Below the pieces are notes generated by a model. That model was not told the origin of the DNA. It worked only from the letters and a program-made list of their open reading frames with translations, and made no database searches. A DNA stretch of 64,000 bases from Linnemannia hyalina (taxonomy: Eukaryota; Mortierellomycota; Mortierellomycetes; Mortierellales; Mortierellaceae), in contig JAHRHY010000006.1 in NCBI GenBank assembly GCA_019671135.1, positions 1,240,001 through 1,304,000 on the forward strand, in the 5' to 3' direction. Within the stretch, counting starts at the first letter, position 1. Each line of letters opens with the position of its first letter. Below are positions 21,567-34,134 of this stretch, in pieces. Made by a program: the position numbers and the translations under genes.

Positions 21567-24251
21567 TCAACCACGAACAACATGACCACTGCTATGGACG
21601 GTAGGGAGGTATGTGTTCATACGAGCCACCTTGACGTTCCTTGATGCAGTATTCTTCAAGATCTCGCAAGTGTCTGCCACATCGTCCTCGGAGATGCTAG
21701 AAGCAGGAGAAGGTGCTGAGGCCACGACATCGCTCTTGTGAGCGGTATGTCGGATAAGACCCCCATTGAGAACCACCGGTGGCGCAGACATGACGCGAGC
21801 AGCGAAAGCGTTAGCATGGACAGCATCTGCTGTCTGCATAAACTTGCGCGTTGCCTCGGGACCATGGGCGACCAGGAGTGCGGTCCAGCGCATGAATGTT
21901 TCATGGGAAACAAAGAGAGAGTAATCAATCAGCTTCAGGAAAACGAGCTCGTTGGCATTGATCTCCTTGATGGACAGGCCCGAAATCTTAGCCCAAGCCT
22001 TGTTGGAGTAGTTCCGATCTTGGAGATACTTGGAAGCAACCATCAACGAGGCCAAAAAGGTGCGGCGACCACAGTAGATGATCCTGTTGGACTGGCTGGG
22101 CGACGACGATGACGATCCTGCAGACGTCGATGACGCAGATGCGCACGATGCAGCTGCAGCTGTAGACGACGAGGGGCAGGGCGAAGCCGAGGACGAGTCA
22201 GGCGAGGAGGTTGTGGACGACGGCGAAGCCGACGAGCATGGGCTGTAACCAGAGACAGATGCAGGGCTGGCAGACGCCATTGAGCAATTGGACGAAAGAG
22301 GCGATGGCAAAGAAGGTTTGCAATCCATCTTGCGCACACTAAAGTAGTCTGGGCCTTGGACATTGATGGGGAACTCGGAAAGATTTTGCTGGTGATAAGG
22401 TGAAGCTGGTGGCGTTGCAAGTCCCGCGGCGGAAAAGGGCGAGTGCAGTGTCTGATGAGCATAGAGCTGGTCCTGACGACGCTTCAAGTAGGCGCAGGGG
22501 ACCTTGTTCCTGATTTTATAGAGGTAGAAGAGGGCGGTCTGGAGAGTCGAGTAGGAGCTGCGAGATCGCTTCAATGTCTCTTGGATGAAGGTGCGGAGAG
22601 GAAGACCCTTTTGTTTTTGGGGACATTCCGATGAACCGGGAAGTGGTGGCCAGATAGACTCGATGACAATAGCAGCCGTGTCTATGAGTTGAAGAGTCGA
22701 TGGAGTCGACATGTTGACCAATACGGGACGAGGAGGAGGGGGGGAGAGAGAAGGGCACGGACAAGTGGAACAACGGCCAGAGAGAAGAGGAAAATAGAGA
22801 GGGGAGGAGAGAATACACATAAAGAAGCAAAAGAAGACGACAAGAACAACAGATGTGAATATCAAGGGGTTACTCATACAACACAGGATGGATCGACAGT
22901 TGAACATGCAAGGTCATATGAGAGCGGTAGAGTTGGAATTTGGTTGAAGACTGATGCAGGAATGTGATGCAAGAGATAACGTGATATGATAGACGGAAAA
23001 GATAGAAAGTAATAAAAAAAATTCCTTTCATGTCGATACTGAGGGCGGGAAAGAGTCATCAACTGAACTGAAGGCGGGGGTATTTGTATCTCGGAGGGAA
23101 AGAGTAAATGGAGAGATGAAAGAACGGGGGACGCGTACCCAGCAGCTTGCAGGTGAAGTGCAGCAGATACATCACGACACGGCGCAGTCGAAATGACCAC
23201 CTCCGAACTCAATACCAAATGTATTAGAATATAAGCCCGCCGCCGCACGCCGCCAGACAGGTACGTAAAGGGTATGTGTTGCATTGAGTCGACGAGAGTA
23301 TGGAGGAAGATGTGGATGAGGGTTGGAGGCGAGAGGGGTAGTGTTGCACAATAGAACTGGGAAACGGTTGGGGGACATAAACAAAAATAACGTGGTGGTG
23401 GTGTGGGCTGGGTGGGGGCTGAGAGTAATAGATGGGAGCAGGAGAGCAACGGAGGCAGTGCGACTCGCATCCACGTACGACAACAGAACGGAGACGATAT
23501 CGATATCGTTTATGATGAGACCGTGACTTTAGTCTGCGCCTTCACCAGCTGCTGCTAACCGAACAACAGTAGGAAAGGATAAACAAAAGAAAAAAGCGCG
23601 GCAACGAGAAAAAAATATAAAAAATGGTGGACTACTGCGGCTTAATGTCTAGAGCCAATCTGCATATAACAGATGTAATAAAAGCGCTGCCTCCGCAAAA
23701 CAAAAAAGAAAAAAAAAATAGATCCATTAATGACGAATAGATATGTACTTACCAACAAGACTGTCAACAAAGTTAGCCTTGGCAGTACTGGGATCGAGGG
23801 GACACTGACCAGGGACTCCTCCGAGGCCCTGCAAAGTTGCAAGAGGCTGGGTGGACTTTCTTGGAAGGCAGAGTTGCTGGGTTTGAAGCCGAGGACACTG
23901 AAAAGAGGTTTCTACTACGGCGGAAGACGTGCTGGTGGTCAAGACAGAGTCGGAAGAGGTGATTTCATGTTGTTCCTGACGATTGCTGAGGATCGAATCG
24001 TCGTGTATCTGTTCGTCATGGGGGTAAGAACGTTTCCTGCATGTAGGGTTGCTGTTGTTGCTGTTGTTGTTGTTGTTGTTGTTGTTGGATGTTATGGATG
24101 TGGAAGAAGGACGAAAAGAATGGCGAGAGGGTTGAAAGTGAGTAGAACCCGAAAAGGAAGACGACGCCTGGTCAGAGAGGCCTACAGGGCCTCCGCCAGG
24201 CGGGAAGCTTGTACCGGTCGTTGTCGCTGCACATGCCTGTAAAGTCAGCAT
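21567..24251 (-). CDS. Pcl/Pho80-family cyclin
   Basis: Two exons (minus strand): 24251-23753 and 22681-21567; 537 residues. The join restores ANFVDSLVDTAAIVIESIWP, the conserved opening of Pcl-type cyclins. That is why the in-frame ATG at 22712 just upstream of the acceptor was not taken as the start. The cyclin box continues RSRSSYSTLQTALFYLYKI and resumes with CGRRTFLASLMVASKYLQDR, YSNKAWAKISGL and LVFLKLIDYSLFVS. Between these halves sits a low-complexity Ser/Ala/Pro insert of about 135 residues (roughly 228-365). The N-terminal 150 residues are Ser/Asn-rich and probably disordered. Pcl cyclins activate the Pho85-type kinase in phosphate, glycogen and G1 control; which Pcl class this is cannot be told. 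The intron is 1071 bases. Confidence 0.9.
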
Positions 24252-27159
24252 GAAGGATAAGATGTCGAGGGGAGGGGTTGCGGGTGGCGTAAGAATGAGA
24301 TTGAAATCAGATCCTAGGGCAGAGGCTGCGGTACGATTGAAGCTGTCGAATTCGAAAAAGGTTCTTTTTAAAGGAGGGGAGGAGAGGAGAACGTCAACGA
24401 AAGAAAGAAGTAGAAAGAAAACAAAGAACGAAGAACGTAAACAAAAAAAGAGGTCGTAAGTCGTGAAGGAACTACAAAGAAAATGGGGCAGTGTAGAAAC
24501 GTATTATGGGTCCGGAGGAGGATGGGCGAAGGGAGGCGAGAGAGCTGGAGGGGGGGACTGGACGGGGACTCTTAGGGAGCGTATGGTGACGGAAATAGGA
24601 AGGGGGCCAGGGGGTGGGAAAGTGAGAGTAAGGGTGGTGGTGGTGGTGGTGAAGAGGAGGGAAAGAAAAAAAAAGAAAGAGGTGGCGGTTGTGAAGGAAC
24701 TTGTGCTAATACGGTCGGAGTGAAAGTAGTAGAGCGCAGTCAAAAGAAGTGCGATAGGACGGATAGGACGGACTAGTAGTAGAAGTAACAGGAGAGAGAA
24801 GGCATTCGATAGAAACAAGGGAATGGGAACAAGGTGAGGATGTATTATTATTAAAGGAAATATGAGAGGGTGCAGTATAGAGGTAGTAGTAGTAGTAGTA
24901 GAAAGAGAGAGAAGAGGGAGGGAAGGATCCTATTGCATGCAAGCGGCCTCGGATGCCATGTTGGATATGTCTGTGTATATGTGTGTAATAAGGGAAAAGA
25001 TTAAGAAAAAAAGGCGCTGTGACGAGTGGTCAGGAAGGGAAAAGAGTGTTCAATTAGAGAATGTGTGCAAGGGAATGAGAGAGAAAAAGAGAGAACGGAG
25101 GAGTTATAAAGAGGATGTTACAAAAGAAGGTGCGCTGGGCAATGGAGTAGTTGGAGTCAAAGAAGTGGTTGTTGTGGTAAGTAAAGTTTGGTGGTATGCT
25201 AGACGAGTGTAATAGTTTGTATGAGGGTGTGGAATAGTTGAAGAAAAAAAGAAGAGAGAAGAGGAAAGAAGCGAAAACAGCGAAAAATTGAGAAAAGTAA
25301 ACGAGGAGGAAGGGGTTGGGGGGGAGGAGGCAGGACGCTACTCAGCAGGACAGGGAATTGGAGGGCTGGACCTTGTGTTGCAAGTGGTGATGCGTACTGT
25401 CTCTACTATGTGTACATACACCATTTCTGCGGTGCATTGTGATTGGCTGGCTGACTTTTTCTCCTCTCTTCTCTTCGTCTTGGGCTGGCTTTCGTTTTAT
25501 TGTTGTTGTTGTTGTTTTCTCTGGCGTCGTTGCTGACTGAGAGAGAAAAAGAGAGGAGGCAGAGCTAAAAAAGGGCCGGGCTTTGCTGTAGAGAATGACA
25601 CTCTCACTCTCACTCTCACTTACTTGCTCAGTCATAGAGCAGCACTAAGCTGTTTTTTTCTCTTTATTTCAAAATGATATCCATTTAAACATATAAAAAG
25701 TGCTTACAACGACTAAAACTTCAACTCAACAACAGTGCTCGCGCCAAGTGAGGGAAGCGAGTGAAAAAAATACACACACAAGTTTAGACATGATGGCTTG
25801 GGTCACTTTTTCCTGTCAATGATAAAGAAAAAAAGAAAACACAAAAACAGGGCGGAAATGGATAGAGAGACGCATGAAATCATCTTCTGCGTGGTTGAAC
25901 CTTGCTTACAGAGGACGGAAAACAAACAAAACAAGCCATCATCGCTCTTCGTTCCCTTGTGCGTGTTCCCCGTTCCCTTTCCCCCCTTCCCTTTCCTTCC
26001 CTTCCATCCGTGCTACTTTATCATCACCATCTTCATCCACGCAATGGAAAAAGGGTGTGTTGTCTGTCCATCCGCAGCGTGTAAGTGTTTTGTGCCACAA
26101 ACACAAAGAATATGAGAGCCTGTGAATTGATTCAAAAAGAGGGGCAAGAGAGAGGTGTCATTAACCGTACGTAATCATTTTTTCTTTGTACGTGATGCGC
26201 CATCCACCTCGCATTCTCGCACTGTTCCTTTTAAAACGAGTTTTGGCCTCTCGTCTCTTCTCTCACAAAAAGCCGATACTTGCAATTCGGATATCGGATA
26301 TCGGATATCTTGCGCCCTGCCTTTTGCTCGCTCACTTGCTAGAATCCACAATAACAAACCTACAACAACAAAGAGAGTCGACAAACAGATTCAAGGGCGA
26401 TGCCACCTACTCCTCGCCCTTTGATTGAAACGAAAAAAAAACATGCAAAAAAATCAACAAGGTTCGTGTGTGCCGCAGTAATGACGGCGAGATTTTTGAT
26501 TATTTTTTTCTCTCCGCTCTTATTGACTGCGGCGGGTGTAAAGAGAGACAAAAAGATGCGAGGGGAGGGGGAGCACAAGGGAGGAAGAAGAAGAGAAACA
26601 ATGAAGGAGGGGGAGGAGAAGGGGGATGGCAGAACGGGATGGACAGTTCGGATAGTTGGATAGTTTGGAAAGAAAGAAAAGAAGGTCGTCGTTCAAATGA
26701 TCCATTGTGAGACTATTGCACACTACCTTGATCCAGCCCATGTCAATGTCACACACATCATACCATAGTCCATTACTCGCTCGCTCATCTTGCAGGAATT
26801 GTTCCATGGTTTTATTTACCTAGGCATTTCAAGAGAAGACACATGCAGATCGACTTACTGTAGCAATCTACCGCAAAGGTACTCCCTTTTTTGTACAAGG
26901 AGAAAAAGTGGACAAGGCATAGGGCTTTTGGAAGACTGACTGACAACATCGCCCATGACCTCGCAGTGGGCGAATAGCTTTCGGTAAGGCTTTGTTGTTC
27001 GCACTGGACACTGCCACATCGGCAACCATGGCCAAACAAATACAAGTGATTAGGTGAGAGAGAGACGCGCGAATGGTATTTTGGTATCTAGCGGGTTCGC
27101 TGCTATGGAGTATGGATTATGTTCTGTCGTTGTCGTTAGTCTATATTATTTTTCTAGTC
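24252..27159. other. Long GA-rich intergenic region
   Basis: About 2.9 kb between the cyclin start and the RING-protein stop. Purine-rich at 24460-25300. Short runs include GTAGTAGTAGTAGTAGTAG at about 24883 and TTGTTGTTGTTG at about 25500. There is a triple GGATATC array near 26288-26309. Frames here encode biased, unrecognisable peptides. It presumably contains the cyclin promoter and long 5' UTR. Confidence 0.5.
26284..26310. repeat. Tandem CGGATATC octamers
   Basis: Three consecutive near-perfect copies of CGGATATC (AATTCGGATATCGGATATCGGATATCTTG). GATATC is itself palindromic, so the array could bind a dimeric factor or be chance. Confidence 0.7.
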
Positions 27160-30100
27160 CTAGTCCCGTCCAAGTCCCAAGTTCGCATAACGCTGAAGAC
27201 GATCCTTCTCCTTGGTCAGCTTGGTGTTCTGAAGCGTCAGTTGCCGAATCATCTGTCGAAGACTCGAGTTCTCCTCCGTCAAGTGACCAATGATGCCGGT
27301 TGCTTTGGTCAGCTGTTCGCGCTCCCAGGTCAGGCCAGGACACGATGGGATCAACGGGTTCGGGCTCACAGTAGAAGCAGAAGCAACCACAGAAGACGCG
27401 CTGTTCTGCTGGTTGTCACTGGCTTGACTAAACTGGCTGCTACTAAGCTTTGTCTTGCTTCGAGTGTTTCCATTCTAGATATCGGCAAAGTGGAACAACA
27501 AAAGAGCAACTGTTAGCTTTTACTGCTTCGCGAAAACAAAAGAAAAATAACGATATGCACACGCACCACTCACACACCCAACAATAAAAGGAAAAAATAA
27601 AAGCTCCAAGGACAGCGCAGTATCGGAGCAAAATTGCAAGTATTATAAAAAAATCATACCTTGTGTGAGCGACCAGAGTTGGAAGACGCCGACCGCGCAG
27701 ATGAAGGACCACCAGAAGAAGGAGGAGTCGACAACGACGAGGATGAAGATGATCCCAAACCATTGCTAGGCTCCACCATCAAGATATGCTCCAAAATCTG
27801 ATCAGCTCTCATCCTGAGGCCGCACTTTGCTCGGGGACACATTACCATTCTGAAATTACACAGGTCCCGACCGTGCTGAAGGGTCTTTTGCATCTCCATC
27901 GTATCTGCGCAACCAAACTGCTTGTTAGGACACTCGACTCGAATCTGCGAAATAAGGTCCGACATCACATGGGCCTTGGGCAAGCGGGGCTGGTATCGAA
28001 CAACTGTCCGGAACTGTGCTGCTGGCTCTGGCTCTGGTTCTTGCTCGACCTCCTCTGTGCTACGTGACAGCCGAGGCTCTGCTGCTGCTCTCTCTGGAGC
28101 TGCTGCGCCCAGAAGCCCTTGGTCCTCTGAGGAATGGATGTTCGAAACTCTTGAAGGCCGAATATAGAGCAATGACTCTTCGTCAAGAGTGATATCCCTC
28201 TCCAAGGTCGAAACGTCGCGGGTCGATGGTTCCGAGGCTACTACTTCCTGACCTTGGACTGCAGCAGCAGCGGCGGTGGCAAGAGGTAAAGGCAAAGGCG
28301 GTGGAGAGTTTAGACTTTCTCGGAGTGGTCCAATGGAAGGCGTTGTGACAGGCTGGTCTTGGTCTACGCTGTCAATGGCGCTCTCGATATCCACAGAAGG
28401 AACATCCACCGGGAGCGACAGTGCTGGTGAGTAATCGCCTGCAATCGCGGCAGAGAGAGGGTCTTGAATGCTTTCTGACACGACCGTAGGTTGGATGGAA
28501 GGAGGAGAAGCGATGGCCACGACAGCATTGTCAGACTGCGCTTCATCGACGACCTCTGTTTCGCTCGAAGCAGTCAACTGAGGCGTAGAAACAGATGCAG
28601 CCTGTGCCTCAACAACCTCAGGTTCCGCAGACGAAATAACAGACTCGGCAATATTAGCAGCAGGATCAGAGTGCTCCTCAGGCGCTGATCCTGACTCATG
28701 ACGAGTTGCTTCCCGATCCTCCTCTTCCTCAATCACCGTCACCAACAATTCTTCCTCTTCTTCCTCCTCATCTTCCTCCTCTGGCTGTCCTTCGTCATCC
28801 ATAAGGGGGAATCCAGCTGGGAAACGTTGTCGTGGTCGAGCAGTAGAAGGCGTAGGTATCGGCGAGTCGATGGGCGAAGGGCGATCACGGACATTGGGCA
28901 GGTCGTCATCGGAGAGAAGGACCGAGTTGGATCGGGCTCGTGCTAAAATATCTGCGTCGATCTGCATGTTGGCGATGGTGGTGACAGATCCTTCTGCAGT
29001 GATAATAGGGCAATGGATGTCGAGCTCGCGGACCAAAGGGGACGCGCCTGAGGATCTGGAGACCCAGGCTGACTGAGAAAATTGAAAGCCGTAGACAGAC
29101 GAGGTTCCAGTCGAGTCCCGATCGTGCACTGTGTCTGGTTGAGATGAGGTGTCTTGGGTATCGACAGTTGGTCCTTCGGCGCGGGTATCTTGACCAACGG
29201 TGTTAAGAGCATTTGCATCTCCAGTGGTTTGAGATGAGCTAGACGAAGGCCGTGAATCATCCTCGACAATGTCGTCCACAGGTCCCTCGGCCCTACTCTT
29301 GCTCTCAGCCCTCGACATTTCGAGATTCAGAGTCGAGCCCGAGAACTCTCCGCAACCCAGGCCCTCGTGTTCCTTGCGGTAGCTGGTGTGGCTCTCCTCA
29401 TCCTTTCCCTCACGCGGGTGGTCTCTCCATGGCTGCTCGTCAAATTCCTCCCTCTCGCCTTCAACTAAACTGTCCAGAGTGCGTCGGTGGCTGGCATCGA
29501 CGCTGGTGTCTTCTGTCTCGATTGTGGGCATTTGCAGAGAAAGCGAGTGTCGATCCCAATTAGGATGAGTAGATGACCGCTGCGAAAATGGTGTTCCTAC
29601 TGAGGTCTGGTTCATGATACTGTGGGAAAATGTCGAGGTAGTTCCATATGAAAGTGTCGATTCGTTGGAGGGCGACAGTTGGATATCTGACGATGCTGAA
29701 GACATTGTCGAGTCGGACACAGAATCGGAAGCACTCATGTCGCCCTCGTCGTCATCGCCGGTTGAGAGTACCAATGGCTCGTCCTGTCTCCCCAAATCAA
29801 GTCGAAGGCTCGAAGGCCGCTCCGCCCAAGCAAGGGTCCCCTGCTGCATGATGCTGAGTATACTGTTGTCAACATTGTTCCCTGAAGACTGCTGTTCTTC
29901 CTCCGTCAGATCCTGTGGTCCTTGGCGACGAGTGGTCGAGTCCTGCAAACCTTGGTCATCCTCGCTTTGTTGAATGGAGGAAGGGTTTGCCGCCAGCTCT
30001 GGCCGACTTTCAGTGTCATAGCTGATCTGACGGGATCGAGTAGTAGAGACATTCTGGCTGGTTTGGCTTTGGCGACTGCTAGGTCGAGTGATCGTGGTGT

Positions 30101-31742
30101 CGATCTGGAGCGTGGACTGCCTCGGCGGCACGCGTTGAGAATCTTGCTCAGGCTCATGGCTCTGGCGGCCAACGTGCTCTTGCCGGTCGCCGGATTGTTC
30201 GAGCGAGGTAAGTTGTCGGTCTACTTGCGCTAGTTCCAGTTGCTGCTCGTGGCGTGGTAACAAAGACCCACGCTGACTAGAGCTGTCCGATGTGCTGACT
30301 GAAGTCGTATTAGAGCTAGTCGCCTGTCGGCGGTTTTCCTCCTCTGCTTCAATGATCGAAGCTGCCCGAGCAGTTAGCGTCCGCAACAACTCTTCCTGAC
30401 TTTCCTGTTCGAGATAGAGGCGACGAATTTGCTCCTGCTGTTCGTTCAGGCGACTTGTGGTGATGGCGTGATGGCGAAGAACATCGCCGGCCTCTTCAGC
30501 AGCAGCAGCCGCTTCAGCTCTTAGTCGATTTGCCTGTTCTCGTTCCTGATGAGCCTGAAGTTGTCGCTGTTGGTACCGCATCCATTCGCTTGGGCGCCGG
30601 CCAATCACCGCTGTTGTAGGACTCTGGATCTCCTCGTCATCGTTCATGTCAGACGCGTCCTGCTGTCGAGCCTCGAGTCGGTGCTGATGGCGAGCTGCAA
30701 AGGATAATCCAGAGGAACCAGATGGGAAGGGAGACATGGCGTGGCCACTGCTGTTGCTATGGTTGAGACGACTTCTCGAGGTTCGGACATGCTCCATCTC
30801 GATCTCTTCATCTTCCTCCTCTCCAATGGCATCCTCGCGACTCACTCCTCGGTTACCTCCTCTGGCAACTCTGTTGGCTGTGAATCTGTCGTGCCGCCGG
30901 CGTCGTTCCACTCCAGAGACAGGTCTTTCCCCTTGACCTTGGATGCTGCTTCGCATCCAGTCCGAAAAGGAGAGTGTTGTCATTGTCGATTCGTCCGATT
31001 GGCTAACAGATCGTGGTCGGGTAGGGGTGTGGACCTTGACTTGTTCCTCGATCCTGTCCCATCCATGAATGTGGAGCGACGTGCGACACATTGGACACTT
31101 GGGCATCACCCGGCTCTCAAGCAACAACGCGATCCGCTGCTGAATTTGCTGTTGTTGGAGCAATTGCTGTTGGGCCGGCGAAAAATGGTTGAAGCTCTCG
31201 TAAAAGTTGTTGTTGCCAGATGCTCCTGCCCCAGACCGGGAACGAGAGTGGCCCATCCTTGCGAGCTCGACCATGAACTGCTGCTGCAGATGCGGATGCT
31301 GCCCTCCTTGTCCCTCCATCACGTCGAGGATCCATTGGCGCTCTTCATCAGCAGGGTAAGCTCGTCGGAGTTCGTTTTGAAGGAGCTCGTCACCCAAATT
31401 CATGACGATCCAGAGCTGGATACACTCGAGACAAAAGACGTGACAGCAGGGGAGGAAGTGGACCGGGTTCTCATAGGGCAGGGTGCAAATGGCGCAGAGC
31501 AAGTGAGATGGTACAGCTTCGAGTGGGTAGAGAGTGACTGTGGTGGACGACGAAGTGGCAGTTTTGGACTGTCCCTGTCCTAGGTTCTGTCCTTGTATCA
31601 TGGATGCGGGCATAGGCGAGAGAAGGAAGCGGGTGTCCTGGCTCAGTATGGGTGGCAAGGGTGTCGTCATGGCTGTATTGGCCTCTGCTACGCTTGGTCC
31701 TGATCGGCGCGAGCCCTGGTCAAAGGCCCAATTGGATGCCAT
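27160..31742 (-). CDS. Long RING-type putative E3 ligase with TRAF-type zinc finger and coiled coil
   Basis: Two exons (minus strand): 31742-27660 and 27474-27160; 1465 residues. The RING is C3HC4: C83-x2-C86, C99-x-H101-x2-C104-x2-C107 (CAICTLPY...PCCHVFCLEC). The last pair, C216-x2-C219 (KCPMCRTSLHIHGW), is displaced by a 108-residue Gln-rich insert. Then comes a roughly 1050-residue Ser/Glu/Gln-rich linker, with an acidic run (EEEDEEEEEEELL) and a heptad-like stretch (RLNEQQEQIRRLYLEQ). Near 1270-1318 lies a TRAF-type zinc finger (ECPNKQFGCADTM, HGRDLCNF, MCPRAKCGLRMR, LEHI). Exon 2 ends in a coiled coil (EENSSLRQMIRQLTLQNTKL). This RING / TRAF finger / coiled-coil order matches TRAF proteins, but no MATH domain follows. 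E3 ubiquitin ligase activity is inferred from the RING only. Confidence 0.85.
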
Positions 31743-33271
31743 TGGTCAGACGGTGTACAGGCTACATTCAATAACAAAATAAGAGGTATTCCGTGGTAAG
31801 TTTCACATGTTCATGATAGAGTGCACTTGCTGCAACTCGATAACGGTTTCAAGAGCGATGGTCTTGACCACATTGCTCGGAACGCCATGTTCAACTGTTA
31901 TGTCAAGACCTTCCATGTCGCTTTGCAAGTCTAATGCACAAAACCAAGCTCGCATTACTAATTGCATTCAAAAAGAAGGGGACCACTCACCTGTTAAGTT
32001 TAAGGTGTGACAAGGACTCCAGAGGAGGGACAAGGAGAAATAAGGAGTCCAAACAGAGGCTGGCCGGTGAAGGGAGTAGTTCGATGGTTCCACAACCTTC
32101 AAGTCCGTAGGGAGGCAAGTTGGAAAAAAGTACAGGAGCCAGGAAGGGATGGAAAGGGTATGGGTGGAAAGGAAAGAGGAATGAATGAAGGAGCCTCTTT
32201 TTGGGTTATGAATGGAGTGTTCCTGGATGTTGCTTTTGTTGGACTTGACTTTCGCTTATTGTTTTGAGTGATCAACTGCTGTGGATATAGGAGAAAAGGA
32301 AACAAAAAGGCAGAAGGGTATAAGGGCGGTTGGAGAGTATAGATAAAGAGTTGAATGAAGTGGTGGCGAAGGAAAGACAAAGGTTGAAAGGCAAAGTGAT
32401 GATGAAAGGACAAGGTAAAGGTAAAGGTCAGGCAAAAGGGAAGGAAAGGAAAGGAAAGGAAAGGAGAGAGTGAGATGCAAAGGTAAAATAGGTCAAGCAG
32501 GTTAGGGAGAGAGAAGGAAGGGGACAGAGGAGGAGGAGAAAGGGGAGGAGAAGGAGAACGGAGAGAAGAAGAAGAAGAAGGGTCGCCGTAGAGTTGACAA
32601 GAAGGTGAGATTGAGAGTGAGGAAAGGAGAGGCAGTGAAAGCACGAAGGGAAGGGAGGGAGGGAGAGAAGGAAGGAAAGAGGGAGAGGGTGCAACGGAGA
32701 TGGATGGGGAAAGAAAGAGAAAAAGAAAAAAGAGAGAGAGGGAGAGGGAGAGGGAGAGGGAGAGAGAGCTATGAGAGGGAATGTATGAATGTGTCAGAGA
32801 GAGACATTTACTGCCGCCATTGTGAGCCAACCAGCGATGGCATCCATGCCAAAGCCAAATCCATCGAAACGGACGATGCACCACAACAGACTCAGATAGC
32901 TGGACTGGATGACTGGACCATCATAGGTGGTGCGGATGGACACACACTAATGCCTCTTTGCATTCCCTTATTTGTAGTCCCAGACCATAGACACAAAACA
33001 ACCCCTTCTTTCTCTCCTGAAGGATCCTCCTCCAAACATAACCGAACGATAGACACCTTACTTACGGACTACCATGCTATACACCAAGGAGAGGGAAAGA
33101 GGAGGATCTCAAACCCCCAGGGTTGACGAAATGTTTGGCATTTGTTTTTTGTTGTTGCTGTTGAATGTTAAATATAGCATTGGCATCGAAGCCCATGCAT
33201 TCCAGTCTGCTCAGAGGTAGGGCCAAAAAGAGCACATCCACCCTCTCTCTCACTCTTTTCTCTCTCTCACT

Positions 33272-33362
<91 letters not shown>

Positions 33363-34134
33363 CTCTCTTTTTCTCTCTCGCATGCCCTGAAGAAAGTCTG
33401 AGAGAGAGAGCAGATTAGCTACATACCATTGCATCTACTGCCTACCTGCCTGTCTGCTTACCACCCACAGCCTGGTCCTATCCGAATGCATGCATTGAAA
33501 TCGATGACCCCTTTTCTCCTTTGCTCTGGCGTACCTTTCATTGACGACAGATCTAGTGGATTCGTCGGCATCGTTAAATATAAAACCCTTCGGTCATTTT
33601 TTATGACACACCTAGATAGACTTAAATGCTGATCGAAAGGTCTGATCAGTGATCAAGGATCAGATATGGACTCTCGGTCTCGGTTTATTGACAGATCGGT
33701 GTCTGTGCCACTTTCCCTGTTGGAGACCCTAGCCCTAGATAAGAGGGAGACTGTTGAATCACGTCTACAGACCGATCGGCAGCCCCTGTTGATGATGATG
33801 ATAATGCCATAATCAAAAGAACCGTCGAGAATAAAGGGATAAACAGATCCTGTAGAAAATAAAAATATCCATTTCTAGGTGGTCGTCGTCATCGGGTTCG
33901 AAGGGTTCCTGGAAATGGAAATTTTGGCTCCTACCCTGGTGCCGCCTTGGCTGATCGAAGAAAAAACTCTTAAATAAGGGGCGTCTGCCATCTTTCCCCC
34001 AATATCACATTCCTATCTTTACAAGTACCCCGTACCTACTTTTACCGCCACCGTCTTACCTACCCTTTCATTCTTCTCCCATCCTTTACCACCCCATTCC
34101 TATTCTCCTTCTTTAACACACATACGCAACCAAG
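31743..34134. promoter_or_regulatory. Divergent intergenic, RING gene / MIX17
   Basis: 2.4 kb between two starts that point away from each other. GA-rich from 32380 to 32770, a CT microsatellite at 33275-33358, a cluster of GATC-containing words at 33630-33790, and a pyrimidine-rich leader directly before MIX17. A 261-codon minus-strand frame is CT low complexity and was rejected. Confidence 0.5.
33275..33358. repeat. (CT)n dinucleotide microsatellite
   Basis: About 42 copies of CT, pure in the centre, with TTTTCTCT interruptions on both sides. Confidence 0.97.

Noticed and set aside
22682..22712. ATG (MSTPSTLQ) as start of the cyclin
   Set aside because: Joining the exon at 24251-23753 restores the conserved ANFVDSLVDTAA cyclin opening; the ATG lies in the intron just before the acceptor.
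26520..26807. 95-codon minus-strand frame starting MEQFLQDERASNG
   Set aside because: First 40 residues look fair, but the remainder is low complexity. No splice partner or family match was found.
32099..32884. 261-codon minus-strand open frame
   Set aside because: Encoded by CT runs (SLSLSLSL, SFLPSLPPSLP); not protein-like.
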